Positions 14,847 to 24,716 are shown, numbered from the stretch's first letter. The stretch: 64,000 nucleotides of DNA from Calothrix sp. NIES-2098 (GCA_002368175.1 AP018172.1:4090001-4154000); one strand, 5' to 3'. Numbers and translations are program-made. The notes: generated from the sequence alone by a model not told the origin.

Positions 14847-17800
14847 ATGGTTAACAGTTCTGAAGGCGATATAAATATTGGCTCTCATGTCCAATATATT
14901 TCTGAATACAACTTGTTTTCTGATAGTAAGTCTGAGGACATTTATCGTCGTCCACTTAAAATAGACTCTCCCTACTTAGGACTAAAAACTTTTGAAATTC
15001 AAGACAAAGACAAATTTTTTGGTCGGGAGAAGTGGATCGCTGAGATTAGCGATCGCTTAAAACAAGATGATGTAATCTTACTTTTGGGAGCAGCATCCAG
15101 TGGCAAATCATCATTGATTCTAGCAGGTGTAATTCCTTATTTAGTATTTCGTCATGATTCCTTAATTAGCATAACGTTTCAACCAAATAAAAATCCTTTC
15201 AAATCTCTTTATGATAGTCTCAATTTCAACTCTGAAAAACAATCAGAAATAGCGGATAGCAGTCGAGAAATCAGAGAAGATACTCTAATTGAAATTGTCA
15301 GATTTATCAAACAAGATTATCAGTACGTTCTAATTTTTATTGACCAATTTGAAGAACTGTTTACAGAAACTCAAAAACCGGAACGTGACAAATTTGTTGC
15401 TAGTCTCTTGCAACTGATCCGGCAGCAGGATAGCTCTGTCAAAATTATTTTAACGATGCGATCTAATTTTTTGGATAGATTTAGTGAGTATCCGCAACTT
15501 GCGAAGCTCCACGACCGCTATAGTTGTATTCTCACTAGAATGAGCGATGATGAATTAAAGTTAGCGATCGCTAAACCTGCTGCTAAAAATGGCGTTACCT
15601 TTGAACCAGGACTAATTAAGCAAATTATTCATGATTTTCACCAAGAAGATGATTCTTTACCACTTCTGGAATATGCTCTGGATTTACTGTGGAAAAGCGA
15701 AAATCTTCAAAACCGGGTTCTGAAAATAAAGACTTATAAAGAAATAAAAGAGCAAATATTTGGTTATTTAAACAAACAAACTAATCAATTGATTCATCCT
15801 AGTGTTGGATGCTACGATACCCATTTGAGAGAAAAGGAACAAGAAATTCAAAAGTTAAACCTTGCACTGACTGAATTAAAACTGCGCGAACAATCCGCCA
15901 GGGTTTTAAATTTACTTCCCGTTCAACCGCTAGAGGGTTTGGTGCTGGCAATTCAAACAATGGGTGAGAATTTAGAGAAATACCCAAACCAGGTTCTAGC
16001 TCATGTTTTGGGAAGCTTAAAGGAAGCAACGAACACGCCCACAGAAGCAAATAGCTTGCGCGGACACGAGCAAGAGGTTAATTGTCTAGCCTTTAGTCCT
16101 GATGGCAAGTTTATTGCCAGTGGCAGTACCGATTCTACGATATGCTTGTGGAATATTATTGGCAATCCCACTGCTCAATTTTTGTTGGGACACGAGCAAG
16201 AGGTTAATTGTCTAGCCTTTAGTCCTGATGCCAGGTTTATTGTTAGTGGCAGTATTGACGGAATTTTGTGTTTATGGGATCTACAAGGTAATCTCATTAC
16301 TCAACCGTGGCAGGGACATGAGGAAGGAGTGATTTCCGTCGCCTTTAACCCCAATGGCAATTGCATTATTAGTATTGGTTTTGACGGAACGGTGTGTTTA
16401 TGGAATTTACAAGGTAACGCCATTACTCAACCTTGGTGCGGACACAAGGAAGGAGTTATTTCCGTTACCTTTAGTCCAAATGGCGATGGTATTATCAGTG
16501 TTGGTTTTGACGGGACGGTGTGTTTGTGGGATCTAGAAGGTAACGCCATTACTCAACCCTGGCACAGACATGAGGCAAAAATTATTTGCGTCGCCTTTAG
16601 CCCTGATGGCAAGTTTATTGTCAGTGGCAGTAGTGATTCTACAGTGCGGTTGTGGGACATCCAAGGTAATCCCATCGGTCAACCTTGGCGCGGGCATGAA
16701 GGACGTGTAAATTCTGTAACGTTTAGCCCTGATGGTAAGTTTATTGTTAGCGGTAGCTGCGATCGCACAATACGTTTGTGGGATATTGATGGCAACCCCA
16801 TAACTCAACCTTGGCGCGGACATGAAGGACAGGTTAATTCCCTAGCATTTAGTCCCGATGGCAAGCTGATTATCAGTGGTGGCGATAAAACTGTGCGTTT
16901 GTGGGAGCTAGATCAAATACTACAAGAACGGGTCATCGGGCGATCGCAGCGCAAATATGAGAATTGGGTCAATTCTGTCGCCTTTAGCCCAGATGGCAAC
17001 TGGATTATTAGTGCCAGCAATGATTCGACAGTCCGCTTGTGGGATATGGAAGGTAACTCCGTCGGTCAACCTTGGCGCGGGCATGAAAAAGAAGTCAATT
17101 CTGTCGCCTTTAGCCCGGATGGGAAGTGGATTGTCAGTGCCAGCAATGATTCAACAGTCCGCTTGTGGGATATGGAAGGTAACTCCATCGGTCAACCTTG
17201 GCGTGGGCATGAAAAAGAAGTCAATTCTGTCGCCTTTAGCCCAGATGGCAACTGGATTATTAGTGCCAGCAATGATTCAACAGTCCGCTTGTGGGATATG
17301 GAAGGTAACTCCATCGGTCAACCTTGGCGCGGGCATGAAAAAGAAGTCAATTCTGTCGCCTTTAGCCCTAATGGTAAGTGGATTGTCAGTGCTAGCAATG
17401 ATTCAACAGTCCGCTTGTGGGATATGGAAGGTAACTCCATCGGTCAACCTTGGCGCGGACATGAAAAAGAAGTCAATTGTGTCGCCTTTAGTCCGGATGG
17501 TAAATTGATTGTCAGTGCCAGCAATGATTCAACAGTCCGCTTGTGGGATATGGAAGGTAACTCCATCGGTCAACCTTGGCGCGGACATGAAAAAGAAGTG
17601 AATTCTGTAGCGTTTAGCCCTGATGGTAAGTGGATTGTCAGCGCTAGCAATGATTCGACAGTCCGCTTGTGGGATATGGAAGGTAACTCCATCGGTCAAC
17701 CTTGGTACGGGCATGAGTATTGGGTAAATTCCGTAGCCTTTAGCGTCGATGGTAAACTGATTGCCAGTGGTAGCCTTGATGGAACAGTGCGTTTGTGGCG

Positions 17801-18299
17801 CTGTGGCTGGCAAGAGTGGTTGCAAGTTTGCTGCAACAGATTACGTTACCATCCCGTCTTTTATAATCCTGAAAGTGGTAGTGATGTAGAAATTGCCTAC
17901 CAAACTTGTCAAAAATATGTATGGAATCCACAATGCTCTAAACAGTTGAACAACCAAGGTGCAGCAAAGCTAAAAGAGAAAGCTTATTCAGCAGCTTTAA
18001 AAGACTTCAACCAAGCAATTCAACTTAATTCGGAATATACTGCTGCCTATTATAACCGGGGGCTTACCTACACCTACTTAAAAATTTATCAGGCAGCAAT
18101 AGAGGATTTTGATAAAGTAGTTGCCGCAGTCCCAGCCTACGCTGATGCGTATTACACTAAAGGGATTTGCTACGCCCAGCTAGGTAAAAACCAGGCAGCA
18201 GTTAAGAACGTTCATCAAGCTGCTGATTTATATCAGCAACAAGGAAAAGAAGAAATGTATCAGAAGATGCTGCAATACCTATCTGAATTGAAATTATAG
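14847..18299 (+). CDS. nSTAND-type NTPase with 14 WD40 repeats and C-terminal TPRs
   Basis: A 1150-residue protein. An N-terminal tail is followed by SPYLGLKTFEIQDKDKFFGR, the entry to a STAND-type NTPase. Walker A is GAASSGKSS near residue 80 and Walker B is LIFIDQFEELF near 160. A helical stretch leads into 14 WD40 repeats (about 404-986), enough for two seven-bladed propellers, then about three TPRs (1030-1145). STAND proteins are signal-triggered switches used in immunity and regulation; the WD40 fan would sense the trigger. There is no separate catalytic effector, only a short N-terminal tail. The start follows AAGGAGATAAG. The gene is divergent from the ArsA-like gene. Confidence 0.9.
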   Translation: MVNSSEGDINIGSHVQYISEYNLFSDSKSEDIYRRPLKIDSPYLGLKTFEIQDKDKFFGREKWIAEISDRLKQDDVILLLGAASSGKSSLILAGVIPYLVFRHDSLISITFQPNKNPFKSLYDSLNFNSEKQSEIADSSREIREDTLIEIVRFIKQDYQYVLIFIDQFEELFTETQKPERDKFVASLLQLIRQQDSSVKIILTMRSNFLDRFSEYPQLAKLHDRYSCILTRMSDDELKLAIAKPAAKNGVTFEPGLIKQIIHDFHQEDDSLPLLEYALDLLWKSENLQNRVLKIKTYKEIKEQIFGYLNKQTNQLIHPSVGCYDTHLREKEQEIQKLNLALTELKLREQSARVLNLLPVQPLEGLVLAIQTMGENLEKYPNQVLAHVLGSLKEATNTPTEANSLRGHEQEVNCLAFSPDGKFIASGSTDSTICLWNIIGNPTAQFLLGHEQEVNCLAFSPDARFIVSGSIDGILCLWDLQGNLITQPWQGHEEGVISVAFNPNGNCIISIGFDGTVCLWNLQGNAITQPWCGHKEGVISVTFSPNGDGIISVGFDGTVCLWDLEGNAITQPWHRHEAKIICVAFSPDGKFIVSGSSDSTVRLWDIQGNPIGQPWRGHEGRVNSVTFSPDGKFIVSGSCDRTIRLWDIDGNPITQPWRGHEGQVNSLAFSPDGKLIISGGDKTVRLWELDQILQERVIGRSQRKYENWVNSVAFSPDGNWIISASNDSTVRLWDMEGNSVGQPWRGHEKEVNSVAFSPDGKWIVSASNDSTVRLWDMEGNSIGQPWRGHEKEVNSVAFSPDGNWIISASNDSTVRLWDMEGNSIGQPWRGHEKEVNSVAFSPNGKWIVSASNDSTVRLWDMEGNSIGQPWRGHEKEVNCVAFSPDGKLIVSASNDSTVRLWDMEGNSIGQPWRGHEKEVNSVAFSPDGKWIVSASNDSTVRLWDMEGNSIGQPWYGHEYWVNSVAFSVDGKLIASGSLDGTVRLWRCGWQEWLQVCCNRLRYHPVFYNPESGSDVEIAYQTCQKYVWNPQCSKQLNNQGAAKLKEKAYSAALKDFNQAIQLNSEYTAAYYNRGLTYTYLKIYQAAIEDFDKVVAAVPAYADAYYTKGICYAQLGKNQAAVKNVHQAADLYQQQGKEEMYQKMLQYLSELKL
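16960..17725 (+). repeat. Near-identical 126-bp tandem repeats encoding WD40 blades 8-13
   Basis: Six consecutive 126-bp units (42 residues each, starting GHEKEVNSVAFSPDG) differ at only a few positions. Blades 1-7 are far more diverged. This indicates recent expansion or gene-conversion homogenisation. Confidence 0.9.
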
Positions 18300-18552
18300 G
18301 TATAAAGGATAAGTTTGAATTAACTGAGGACATACAAAAACGCCCAAGTGCGATCGCACTTGGAGCAATAAATAACGCATCTATAGAATCATTGATTGCG
18401 AAGGCACGCGTTATAAGGGCTTTTGCTAATAAGGCGTTGCATATTTGCGGAATGGTTTATCTCACGCAGAGACGCAAAGAGAATAAGGAGTTTAAAATTT
18501 CAATACATCACAATTTATCCCCTGATTCAGCAATGCCATTTTTTGGAGTTCC
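18300..18552. repeat. Intergenic region with CACGCAGAG repeat copy
   Basis: Between convergent genes. 18432-18490 carries the dispersed repeat also seen at 7553 and 10953. TGATTCAGCAATGCC at about 18522 recurs as TGATTCAGCAACGCC at about 22078. No gene is seen. Confidence 0.65.
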
Positions 18553-19134
18553 CTAATTAACTGGAGTAATCTTTGCTGAGTATATATGCCATTGACGCTG
18601 CTTTGGAGTTGAGCCAGGAACATTATTAACTCGCCGTAAAACATAGCTACCGCGAAATCGCTGCGGCGTTCCATTAGTAGTGACGGCAGTAACAGTAACC
18701 GGAATATTAATGTACAGTGAACCTGCTGCCCCTTCTAATCTACCGGGTTCTCCAACCTCTACAGCAACAGATGCGGTGTTAGCAAAACCCTGCTGAAACT
18801 GCTCAAATGATTGTTGGCTAGCCGCGCCATCTCCTGCCCAAGCTGAGTAGGCTTGTTTATAGTCGTGACGAGCGATCGCACTGTAATAGTCACGAATTAC
18901 TCGAACTGTTTCTTGCTCAAGCTGGCTATCAGCAGTGTTTGGTGTGGGAGAGACTGGTGAGGAAGTTGGACTAGACGTATCTGATATATGGGCAACCGAT
19001 GGGCTATTCACAGAAGATAGTTGCGATTTGCCAGAATTATTACAGCCTGTAATAGCGATCGCCAGTAGTATACCGCTAACAACCATACGGTGCTGTTTTA
19101 ACCAGATACATAAAGGAAAGTTGATCTTTGTCAA
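18553..19134 (-). CDS. Lipoprotein with NTF2/SnoaL-like domain
   Basis: A 193-residue protein. A basic N-terminus (KQHR) leads into MVVSGILLAIAITGC, whose lipobox ITGC marks a lipoprotein. A Ser/Thr/Pro-rich linker is followed by an alpha-beta domain (VIRDYYSAIARHDYKQAYSAW and later GSYVLRRV) that resembles NTF2-like folds. The chosen TTG start at 19134 has GGGAG six bases upstream and gives a positively charged signal region. An internal ATG at 19086 would remove those charges. No enzymatic residues could be recognised. The gene is downstream of the split Uma2 gene on the same strand. Confidence 0.7.
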   Translation of the reverse strand: MTKINFPLCIWLKQHRMVVSGILLAIAITGCNNSGKSQLSSVNSPSVAHISDTSSPTSSPVSPTPNTADSQLEQETVRVIRDYYSAIARHDYKQAYSAWAGDGAASQQSFEQFQQGFANTASVAVEVGEPGRLEGAAGSLYINIPVTVTAVTTNGTPQRFRGSYVLRRVNNVPGSTPKQRQWHIYSAKITPVN

Positions 19135-19793
19135 ACATATCTCCCAGCAAATTTGCTAACTGCTTTTCTAGATCCAGCATATCGAAAATGCACAGGATAC
19201 AGCCATTGACAATTTTAGATGAATATGCTCCTAAATTATCCGTAACGACCAATAAAGCGGATAATTTCCCCACCGCCATTTGAAAGATAGGTGATTCTGT
19301 TCCCCAGTCCTTATTTAAGATTTGGAACCTATCTCCAGCTATTTCATGTCTAACCTTCTCCTGCTGTCAAAACTTGCGCTGCGGTCAGTTTTAAATCAGG
19401 AAAAGTAGCTGAACCAATGTAATTACTCCCTTGAAACACAGCTTCTTCATAGAATCCGTCTACCAGCCTCAGTACTGTAACTTGTTCCTTACCAGGATCG
19501 ATAATCCAATATTCCAAAATGCCCCGTGCGGCATACTCCGATCGCTTATAGCGATAGTCTCGGTCTTCATTAACTTTACCAGGAAAGACGACCTCAACCA
19601 CCAGCGCTGGAGATGGCATATCCTGAGTAATTGTGGCCCGTCCACCTCCGAGTGCTGCAAATAATTCCTCTGTTAATATCATTAAATCTGGCAGGCGGAC
19701 GCGAGTGCGATTGCCCGTAACCACAATTTCTGTATCTTTATGACGTATAAGTTTTATAGGGACAAACTTCAGAAATATCGATAGCAGATATAG

Positions 19794-21105
19794 CAATACT
19801 TCGGACAAAATTAGGCAGCAATAACGCCGTAAGATCGTAGGCTTTGGTAGTTAGGATGAGATTTAATTACAGTCGCACAAAGGCCTAACTTTGAAATAAA
19901 CGTGTCGAGCAAATGGTCATTAAAAGAGCGTCGTTTGACACTGGCCATTGAAAAGACAAAGGGTTGTTGACCCGACTGCTGTCGATAAGCATCGAGCTTG
20001 GCAAGATTTAAGGCAGTGAAACTGACATTGAAATGAAAATCAAGTTTTTTAACATCACGGGCTTGACAATCACTCAGTCCGGTAAACTGTTTAGCATCAC
20101 GGAAGATGAATTCGATTTGAAAGCGCAGTTTGTAGAAACGATAAATTTCGTCTGGCGATTGGCTGATATCTGTCGAGAATAAGACAGCATAACTCGGTTT
20201 GTGAGGCTGACGGCGGTCAAGTAAATAAGCCAGGCGTATCTTGCGTTTGAGTGAAACGTGCCATACAACAGATGTGTAGAGTTCAAGCCCTGATTGCAGT
20301 TCGCGTACCCAACTCAAGCGAGTAGGGTCGGCTAGATCAACTTTGCCATCATATTTACGTTTAGCTCCCCGTGCTTTTTGTTCACCTTCAAACACATATC
20401 GTAGATTCGCATCTCGGCGCAGTTTACTAATCACATCGAGCTTGAGCGCCCTCACCCCTGTGACAAATGCTTCCTTGGCATATGCTCCATCCACAGCAAG
20501 ATAGCGAACTTGGGGAGGTAATTGAGGTTGAGTAATTTCCAGGTGGTGAAGATAGTAGTCCATCCGTGTCAGTTCTGGACAGAAGCCTTGGTCAAATGTT
20601 TGTTCAGCAAGCAGACCAAAGCCCACTTCAGTTTCTACATTTATCACCGCCACCAAGGACACTTCCAATCCTTTCTCGACTCGATTGTGACTACCATTGT
20701 AAAATTGGTCAAGTCCAAAGGTCTTTTTCCCACTTTTGGCAATGAATGAGCAATCCATCACGGCGATCATCTGGTGCTGTAAAGAGTTTGCTGCTTTGAT
20801 AATTTCTGCGTTGAACTGGGCGAAGTCAAACTGTCTGTGAAACTGTCGTCGATAGGTTTTCTCGCTCAAACTGCTGTAGCGACTCAAGTTGGTAAAATTT
20901 ACCTTGCCACATGTAATTAATATCGTTGCAAACAGCGTTGTCATCACCTTTACTCCCGGTTTGCCCAAAACGCCCATTTTTTCCACCAGGCTTTGTATAA
21001 TTTCCATACAGCTATCGTTCCTGTGCTTGTTTCTTCTAATCAGCACCCTAATGGATCGATAGCTTTCTTGTCGATTGGCTCAACTCAAAACTGTCCGGAG
21101 TATTG
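19794..21105. mobile_element. IS4-family insertion sequence, about 1.3 kb
   Basis: The ends are imperfect inverted repeats: CAATACTTCGGACA on the left and the complement of CAATACTCCGGACA on the right. One transposase gene fills the interior. No clean target-site duplication can be seen, so the exact end bases are uncertain by a few positions. Confidence 0.8.
19811..21007 (-). CDS. IS4-family DDE transposase
   Basis: About 398 residues from the ATG at 21007 (a GTG at 21046 would add 13). The DDE catalytic residues are visible as MDCSFIAKSGKK, YLAVDGAYAKEAF and the Y-2-R-3-E-6-K signature YKLRFQIEFIFRDAKQ. The reading frame is intact, so the element may still be mobile. The same signature recurs in the decayed copy at 39785-40375, showing a related family elsewhere in the window. 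Confidence 0.93.
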   Translation of the reverse strand: MEIIQSLVEKMGVLGKPGVKVMTTLFATILITCGKVNFTNLSRYSSLSEKTYRRQFHRQFDFAQFNAEIIKAANSLQHQMIAVMDCSFIAKSGKKTFGLDQFYNGSHNRVEKGLEVSLVAVINVETEVGFGLLAEQTFDQGFCPELTRMDYYLHHLEITQPQLPPQVRYLAVDGAYAKEAFVTGVRALKLDVISKLRRDANLRYVFEGEQKARGAKRKYDGKVDLADPTRLSWVRELQSGLELYTSVVWHVSLKRKIRLAYLLDRRQPHKPSYAVLFSTDISQSPDEIYRFYKLRFQIEFIFRDAKQFTGLSDCQARDVKKLDFHFNVSFTALNLAKLDAYRQQSGQQPFVFSMASVKRRSFNDHLLDTFISKLGLCATVIKSHPNYQSLRSYGVIAA

Positions 21106-21393
21106 AATTAAGTTATTTTGATCGCTTTCGGGTGGCATTTCCACTAGTTCTCCATCTACTAGCTCATATTTGGCATCTGTCCCATCGTCATAGGCGAGAT
21201 ATTCTTCTAGGGTGAGTTTTTTGGTTGCTGAAGTCATAGCGATCGCCCTTTCTAGCCTTGTTGTGAGAACTACTTCAGGTATACATCTGAATTTTAGCCA
21301 AGGTCATGCGCTACTAGAAGATAAACTCAGGCAGTTCATACTTGTCCCTCTACCCTCCAAGCTAAAATCAAAACAAACTCGAAAAATCTTGCT

Positions 21394-21975
21394 ATGGTAG
21401 CCACCTCCCAACAACCGCGAAAAATGACCATCGAGGAATATCTCGCATGGGAACCCCAGCAAGACCTTCGCTACGAATATGTCAACGGCGAAGTTTTTGC
21501 GATGACAGGTGGTACAATTCCCCACAATGACATTGCACTTAATTTCTACAGAGCCTTATATCCACATTTAAGTGCTAGAGGTTGCCGAGTGAATGTGTCG
21601 GATGTGAAAGTCCAAGTTACGCCTACAAGTCCTTACTATTATCCTGATGTTGTTGTCAGTTGCGATCCTCAAGACCTCAATGCTCGGAAATTTATTCAAA
21701 ACCCAAAAATCATTGCCGAAGTTCTCTCCCCTGGTACAAGCAGCAAAGATAGGGGCGAAAAATTCACTAATTATCTGAAAATGCCTTCTTTACAAGAATA
21801 TTTATTGATAGATTCCGAAACAATCTCCGTCGAACGCTACTGTCGGGGAGAGGGAAGAATGTGGCTTTACTATCCATATACTGAGGGAGATATGATTACC
21901 CTATCTAGTATCGAATTTGAATTTGCGATCGCACTTCTGTATGAAAGGGTGGTATTGGGAACAGAAGCAGAATAG
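21394..21975 (+). CDS. Uma2-family putative restriction-endonuclease-like protein
   Basis: A complete 193-residue Uma2/DUF820 protein. The N-terminus is MTIEEYLAWEPQQDLRYEYV, with NGEVFAMTGGTIPHNDIA, then the catalytic-type strands YYYPDVVVSC and PKIIAEVLSPGTS, and EYLLIDSETISVERY. The D-x(n)-E-x-L arrangement is the PD-(D/E)XK-like core of the family. Biological function is unknown. It is divergent from the broken Uma2 gene 160 bp away and only distantly similar to it. Confidence 0.85.
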   Translation: MVATSQQPRKMTIEEYLAWEPQQDLRYEYVNGEVFAMTGGTIPHNDIALNFYRALYPHLSARGCRVNVSDVKVQVTPTSPYYYPDVVVSCDPQDLNARKFIQNPKIIAEVLSPGTSSKDRGEKFTNYLKMPSLQEYLLIDSETISVERYCRGEGRMWLYYPYTEGDMITLSSIEFEFAIALLYERVVLGTEAE

Positions 21976-22530
21976 AGTTTTTGACATCAAAGAACAGATT
22001 GCGATCGCCCACTACGATGAGGGAAGTCTGATCAATACTGCTATGGATGAACTACAGACAGTAATCGATTCATCCCTTGATTCAGCAACGCCAGCATCGT
22101 TACTATGCAGTTTTGTTTTTGGACTTTGTTTTTTCTTGTTCTGGAATATCCGAGGAAGAGTTTAGCTCGGCTTTACGTTTTTCCCATTCCAAAACTGTGC
22201 GAATTACCACTTGAGACCAAGATTCGTAAGCCATAAGCACCGTTATTTGTTAATTTGAGGATAGCGAAAGTTGAATTTTTTTTTGTTCATTGCAAGCAAT
22301 TGCTTGCGAGTAGAATGTTTACAAAGAACAAAATTTTAGAAGTAGTTGAGATAGGGGAACTGAAGAGATAACCACAGGACTACAGCACTTGAGATAGGGT
22401 AATGTGCAGTTTAATGGTAGAGGTAGTAGCGTTGCAGAAATTTTCCCTGGAGATGTAACCCTGTTAAAGAATTAGGTGTTATGTAGCGACTTCAAACAAT
22501 TTGGTTATGAATTGTACTTGAGTAATTATA
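21976..22530. other. Intergenic region with a perfect 16-bp palindrome
   Basis: Contains a repeat TGATTCAGCAACGCC near 22078, a possible small minus-strand gene (22103-22234), and GCAAGCAATTGCTTGC at 22292-22307, a perfect palindrome that could be an operator. Nothing else is recognised. Confidence 0.45.
22103..22234 (-). CDS. Possible small protein, 43 residues
   Basis: An ATG at 22234 opens a 43-residue frame: MAYESWSQVVIRTVLEWEKR, then a charged, Lys-rich tail. The composition is protein-like but there is no strong ribosome-binding site and I recognise no family. Confidence 0.3.
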   Translation of the reverse strand: MAYESWSQVVIRTVLEWEKRKAELNSSSDIPEQEKTKSKNKTA

Positions 22531-22911
22531 TTAATCAAGCGTTTCAGCCACAGTATAAGAAGACTTGAGGTTTTCTAACTCCTGAAAACTCAAAGAACGC
22601 AATTCATCTGTTTGCTGCTTGACTATACCTAAAAATTCCTTAAACTGAGGACATGATTGGCACTTTACCTGAGTTCCTGGGATTAAACATTCACACACAA
22701 ACTTTGGCCTTTCTTTAAAAGTGCGATCGCAGTCATGACATACATATTTTTGTATTCCATCAGGTCTACCAATTTTCACAAGCCGAGTGGAATTGCATCT
22801 GGGACATTCAAGACCATAGGTTTTAGGCTGTGGTTGCCATTCCTGTAGAGCTTGTTGCATAGCAACTTCACATCTAAGTTTATTGAAATCAAAAATCTTT
22901 TGGGTATTCAT
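22531..22911 (-). CDS. Zinc-ribbon protein downstream of recombinase
   Basis: A 126-residue protein. Residues 35-66 form a four-cysteine ribbon (LECPRCNSTRLVKIG, then KYVCHDCDRTF) of the kind found in InsA/transposase-associated proteins. A second Cys group (CECLIPGTQVKCQSC) follows, then a helical tail. It probably binds DNA. It lies 21 bp after the serine recombinase stop on the same strand, so the two are likely cotranscribed, and it may be an accessory factor for that recombinase; this role is inference. Confidence 0.65.
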   Translation of the reverse strand: MNTQKIFDFNKLRCEVAMQQALQEWQPQPKTYGLECPRCNSTRLVKIGRPDGIQKYVCHDCDRTFKERPKFVCECLIPGTQVKCQSCPQFKEFLGIVKQQTDELRSLSFQELENLKSSYTVAETLD

Positions 22912-22932
22912 AATCGCAAAGTAGAATAAACT

Positions 22933-24474
22933 TCAAATCTTGAGAGTAACTTCTTTAACTTCTCTGTTGTGGACAGCGATCCTATGGACGATCTGCGGAA
23001 AAATTTTGACCTTATCATCAGGAGAAAGCGTGTGCCAAATTGCCAAATTATTCCCAGCACGAATAATTTCCTCCGTAGTCTTATTCAAAATAGAATCAGA
23101 GATAAAAGGATTAATTTCTTCCTCAATTTGCTGGCGAACCTTAGCCTTGAGGTTTTCTAAGTCTGGATCAAAACCCGGAATTTTTTTGAGCGCATCTAGC
23201 CTTGATTCCAATTCCTTTAACTTCTCGGACTTTTCCGGTGGTACAGGAGATTGTTCTAGCTCACTTATGAGAGCCTGAGAACGTTGCACTAAAGTCTGAA
23301 TCAGAGCATCCTCAATATTTTGTTTCCGGGTAGATATTAGATTTGTACATCCTATCCCTGCATATCTACAGGCAAAGTAGTAATACTTTCCTCCGTCTCT
23401 ACGTTTGGCACTTTTAGTAATGCATTTAGAACCACATTCAGCACAGAAAACAAGCCCACTTTGATATGCATATTCCCGATATGAGTTAGTCCCATCAAGT
23501 TCTGGATTTGCAATTGGCCCTTTCTTATTATTAAACTTGAGTATGCGCTGAATTTCTAAGGCTTCTTCATCAGTAATGAGCCTGTGTTCGGGATGTGTAT
23601 GATAGACAAATTCCCAGTTTTCGCGTTGATTCTTCTTTCGTTTACCTTTCCCTAGATTAATTCGTTGCAGATAGGCAGTATGACCACATAACACAGGATT
23701 ACTTAACCACCAAATAAATCCTGTAACTGTCCAATGCAATTTCCCATCGCTACCAGTTCTCCGATAATTTATTTTAGCTAAACCATATTTTTGAAATATG
23801 GCTTTTAAAGCCCTAGTAGCTCCTTTAAGGTCGAAAAAAATATCAATGCAATCTCTGGCAATCTCTTTAACGGTTAAAGCATTTAGTTTTGTTACATCGG
23901 TTTCATGGTATAGTTCCCGATAATTAGATGGTCTGTTGGATATGAGACAGAGAAATGGAGTCTCATTGAGTTGATAGCGATCGTTAACAGTTTTATAACC
24001 CCAAGGATAGGATTCGCTAGCTGCTTTTTTATCGCGACGGTACTTTTTACCATGACGTACTCGCTCTGATAGAAGGTCAGTTTCCCATTCCGCAAGAGAG
24101 CCTAATAAATTAAGCATTAATTTGCCTTGGGATGTAGTCAAATCAATCGCCTGATCTAAAACTCTGAGATTTATTCCAGCATCGACACAAATTTCTATAC
24201 ATTCTCGCAGTTTCGGTAAAGACCGTGCAATTCTATCTATTCTAGTGATGACGACTTCATCTATCTTTCCTTCGCTGATTGATTTCATCAATTCTTTCAA
24301 AGCAGGTCTATTGTCCCTACTACCAGATTGAATGTCTTGAAAAATCTCTGTTGCTCCGGCGGCTTCTAGTCTTGCTATCTGTTGCTCCAAAGCATGAGAA
24401 TCAACGGCTTGCTCACGAGAAGAGACTCTAGCATAACCAACTATTCTTTTGGTTTTTTCTAATTCGTTGGACAT
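22933..24474 (-). CDS. Large serine recombinase, XisF-like
   Basis: A 513-residue large serine recombinase. The resolvase domain holds the nucleophile region IVGYARVSSREQAVDSHALE and the conserved DRIARSL and GSLAEWETDLLSERV. A recombinase domain and a four-Cys zinc ribbon (VFCAECGSKC, CRYAGIGC) follow, then a coiled coil (SEKLKELESRLDALKK). Length and text closely resemble XisF, which excises the fdxN element in heterocyst differentiation of Anabaena. Such enzymes need no host factor for integration but may need helper proteins for excision. An XisI gene lies 13 kb away. The element borders were not found. Confidence 0.85.
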   Translation of the reverse strand: MSNELEKTKRIVGYARVSSREQAVDSHALEQQIARLEAAGATEIFQDIQSGSRDNRPALKELMKSISEGKIDEVVITRIDRIARSLPKLRECIEICVDAGINLRVLDQAIDLTTSQGKLMLNLLGSLAEWETDLLSERVRHGKKYRRDKKAASESYPWGYKTVNDRYQLNETPFLCLISNRPSNYRELYHETDVTKLNALTVKEIARDCIDIFFDLKGATRALKAIFQKYGLAKINYRRTGSDGKLHWTVTGFIWWLSNPVLCGHTAYLQRINLGKGKRKKNQRENWEFVYHTHPEHRLITDEEALEIQRILKFNNKKGPIANPELDGTNSYREYAYQSGLVFCAECGSKCITKSAKRRDGGKYYYFACRYAGIGCTNLISTRKQNIEDALIQTLVQRSQALISELEQSPVPPEKSEKLKELESRLDALKKIPGFDPDLENLKAKVRQQIEEEINPFISDSILNKTTEEIIRAGNNLAIWHTLSPDDKVKIFPQIVHRIAVHNREVKEVTLKI

Positions 24475-24716
24475 TTAGCTCCTTGCTAATTTAGTGAGAA
24501 TTATTTCATTGCTATTCATATTAATAAGACATTAATATGAGAATATTAGCAGATTTTTGTGCATATCTACTCCCTGCTGGGTATGCACAAAAGCTAGTCA
24601 AATCAAGAGATTATTTCATGTTTAAATTAGTCCTTTCCTATCAATTTACTTTGTTAATTACGAATAGAAATTAGAAAGCAAAAACCATCATTTACTCGTT
24701 TATTTCACCTCCTAAA

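Larger units (their letters stand above)
19350..21237 (-). pseudogene. Uma2-family (DUF820) gene split by an IS4-type element
   Basis: The 5' part (21237 down to about 21106) encodes MTSATKKLTLEEYLAYDDG and YELVDGELVEMPPESDQ, the start of a Uma2 protein. After the insertion the 3' part (about 19793 to 19350) resumes with FLKFVPIKLIRHKDTEIVV, LVVEVVFPGK and YWIIDPGKEQ, the restriction-nuclease-like core. Uma2 proteins are abundant, poorly understood PD-(D/E)XK-like nucleases of cyanobacteria. The transposon interrupts it near codon 43, so it should be inactive. Confidence 0.88.

Noticed and set aside
16533..17825. Long antisense and alternate-frame ORFs across the WD40 gene
   Set aside because: They mirror the 126-bp repeat and have no independent protein features.
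19076..19279. 67-residue minus-strand frame downstream of the split Uma2 gene
   Set aside because: Overlaps the lipoprotein start, no recognisable family and no clear ribosome-binding site; treated as a shadow.
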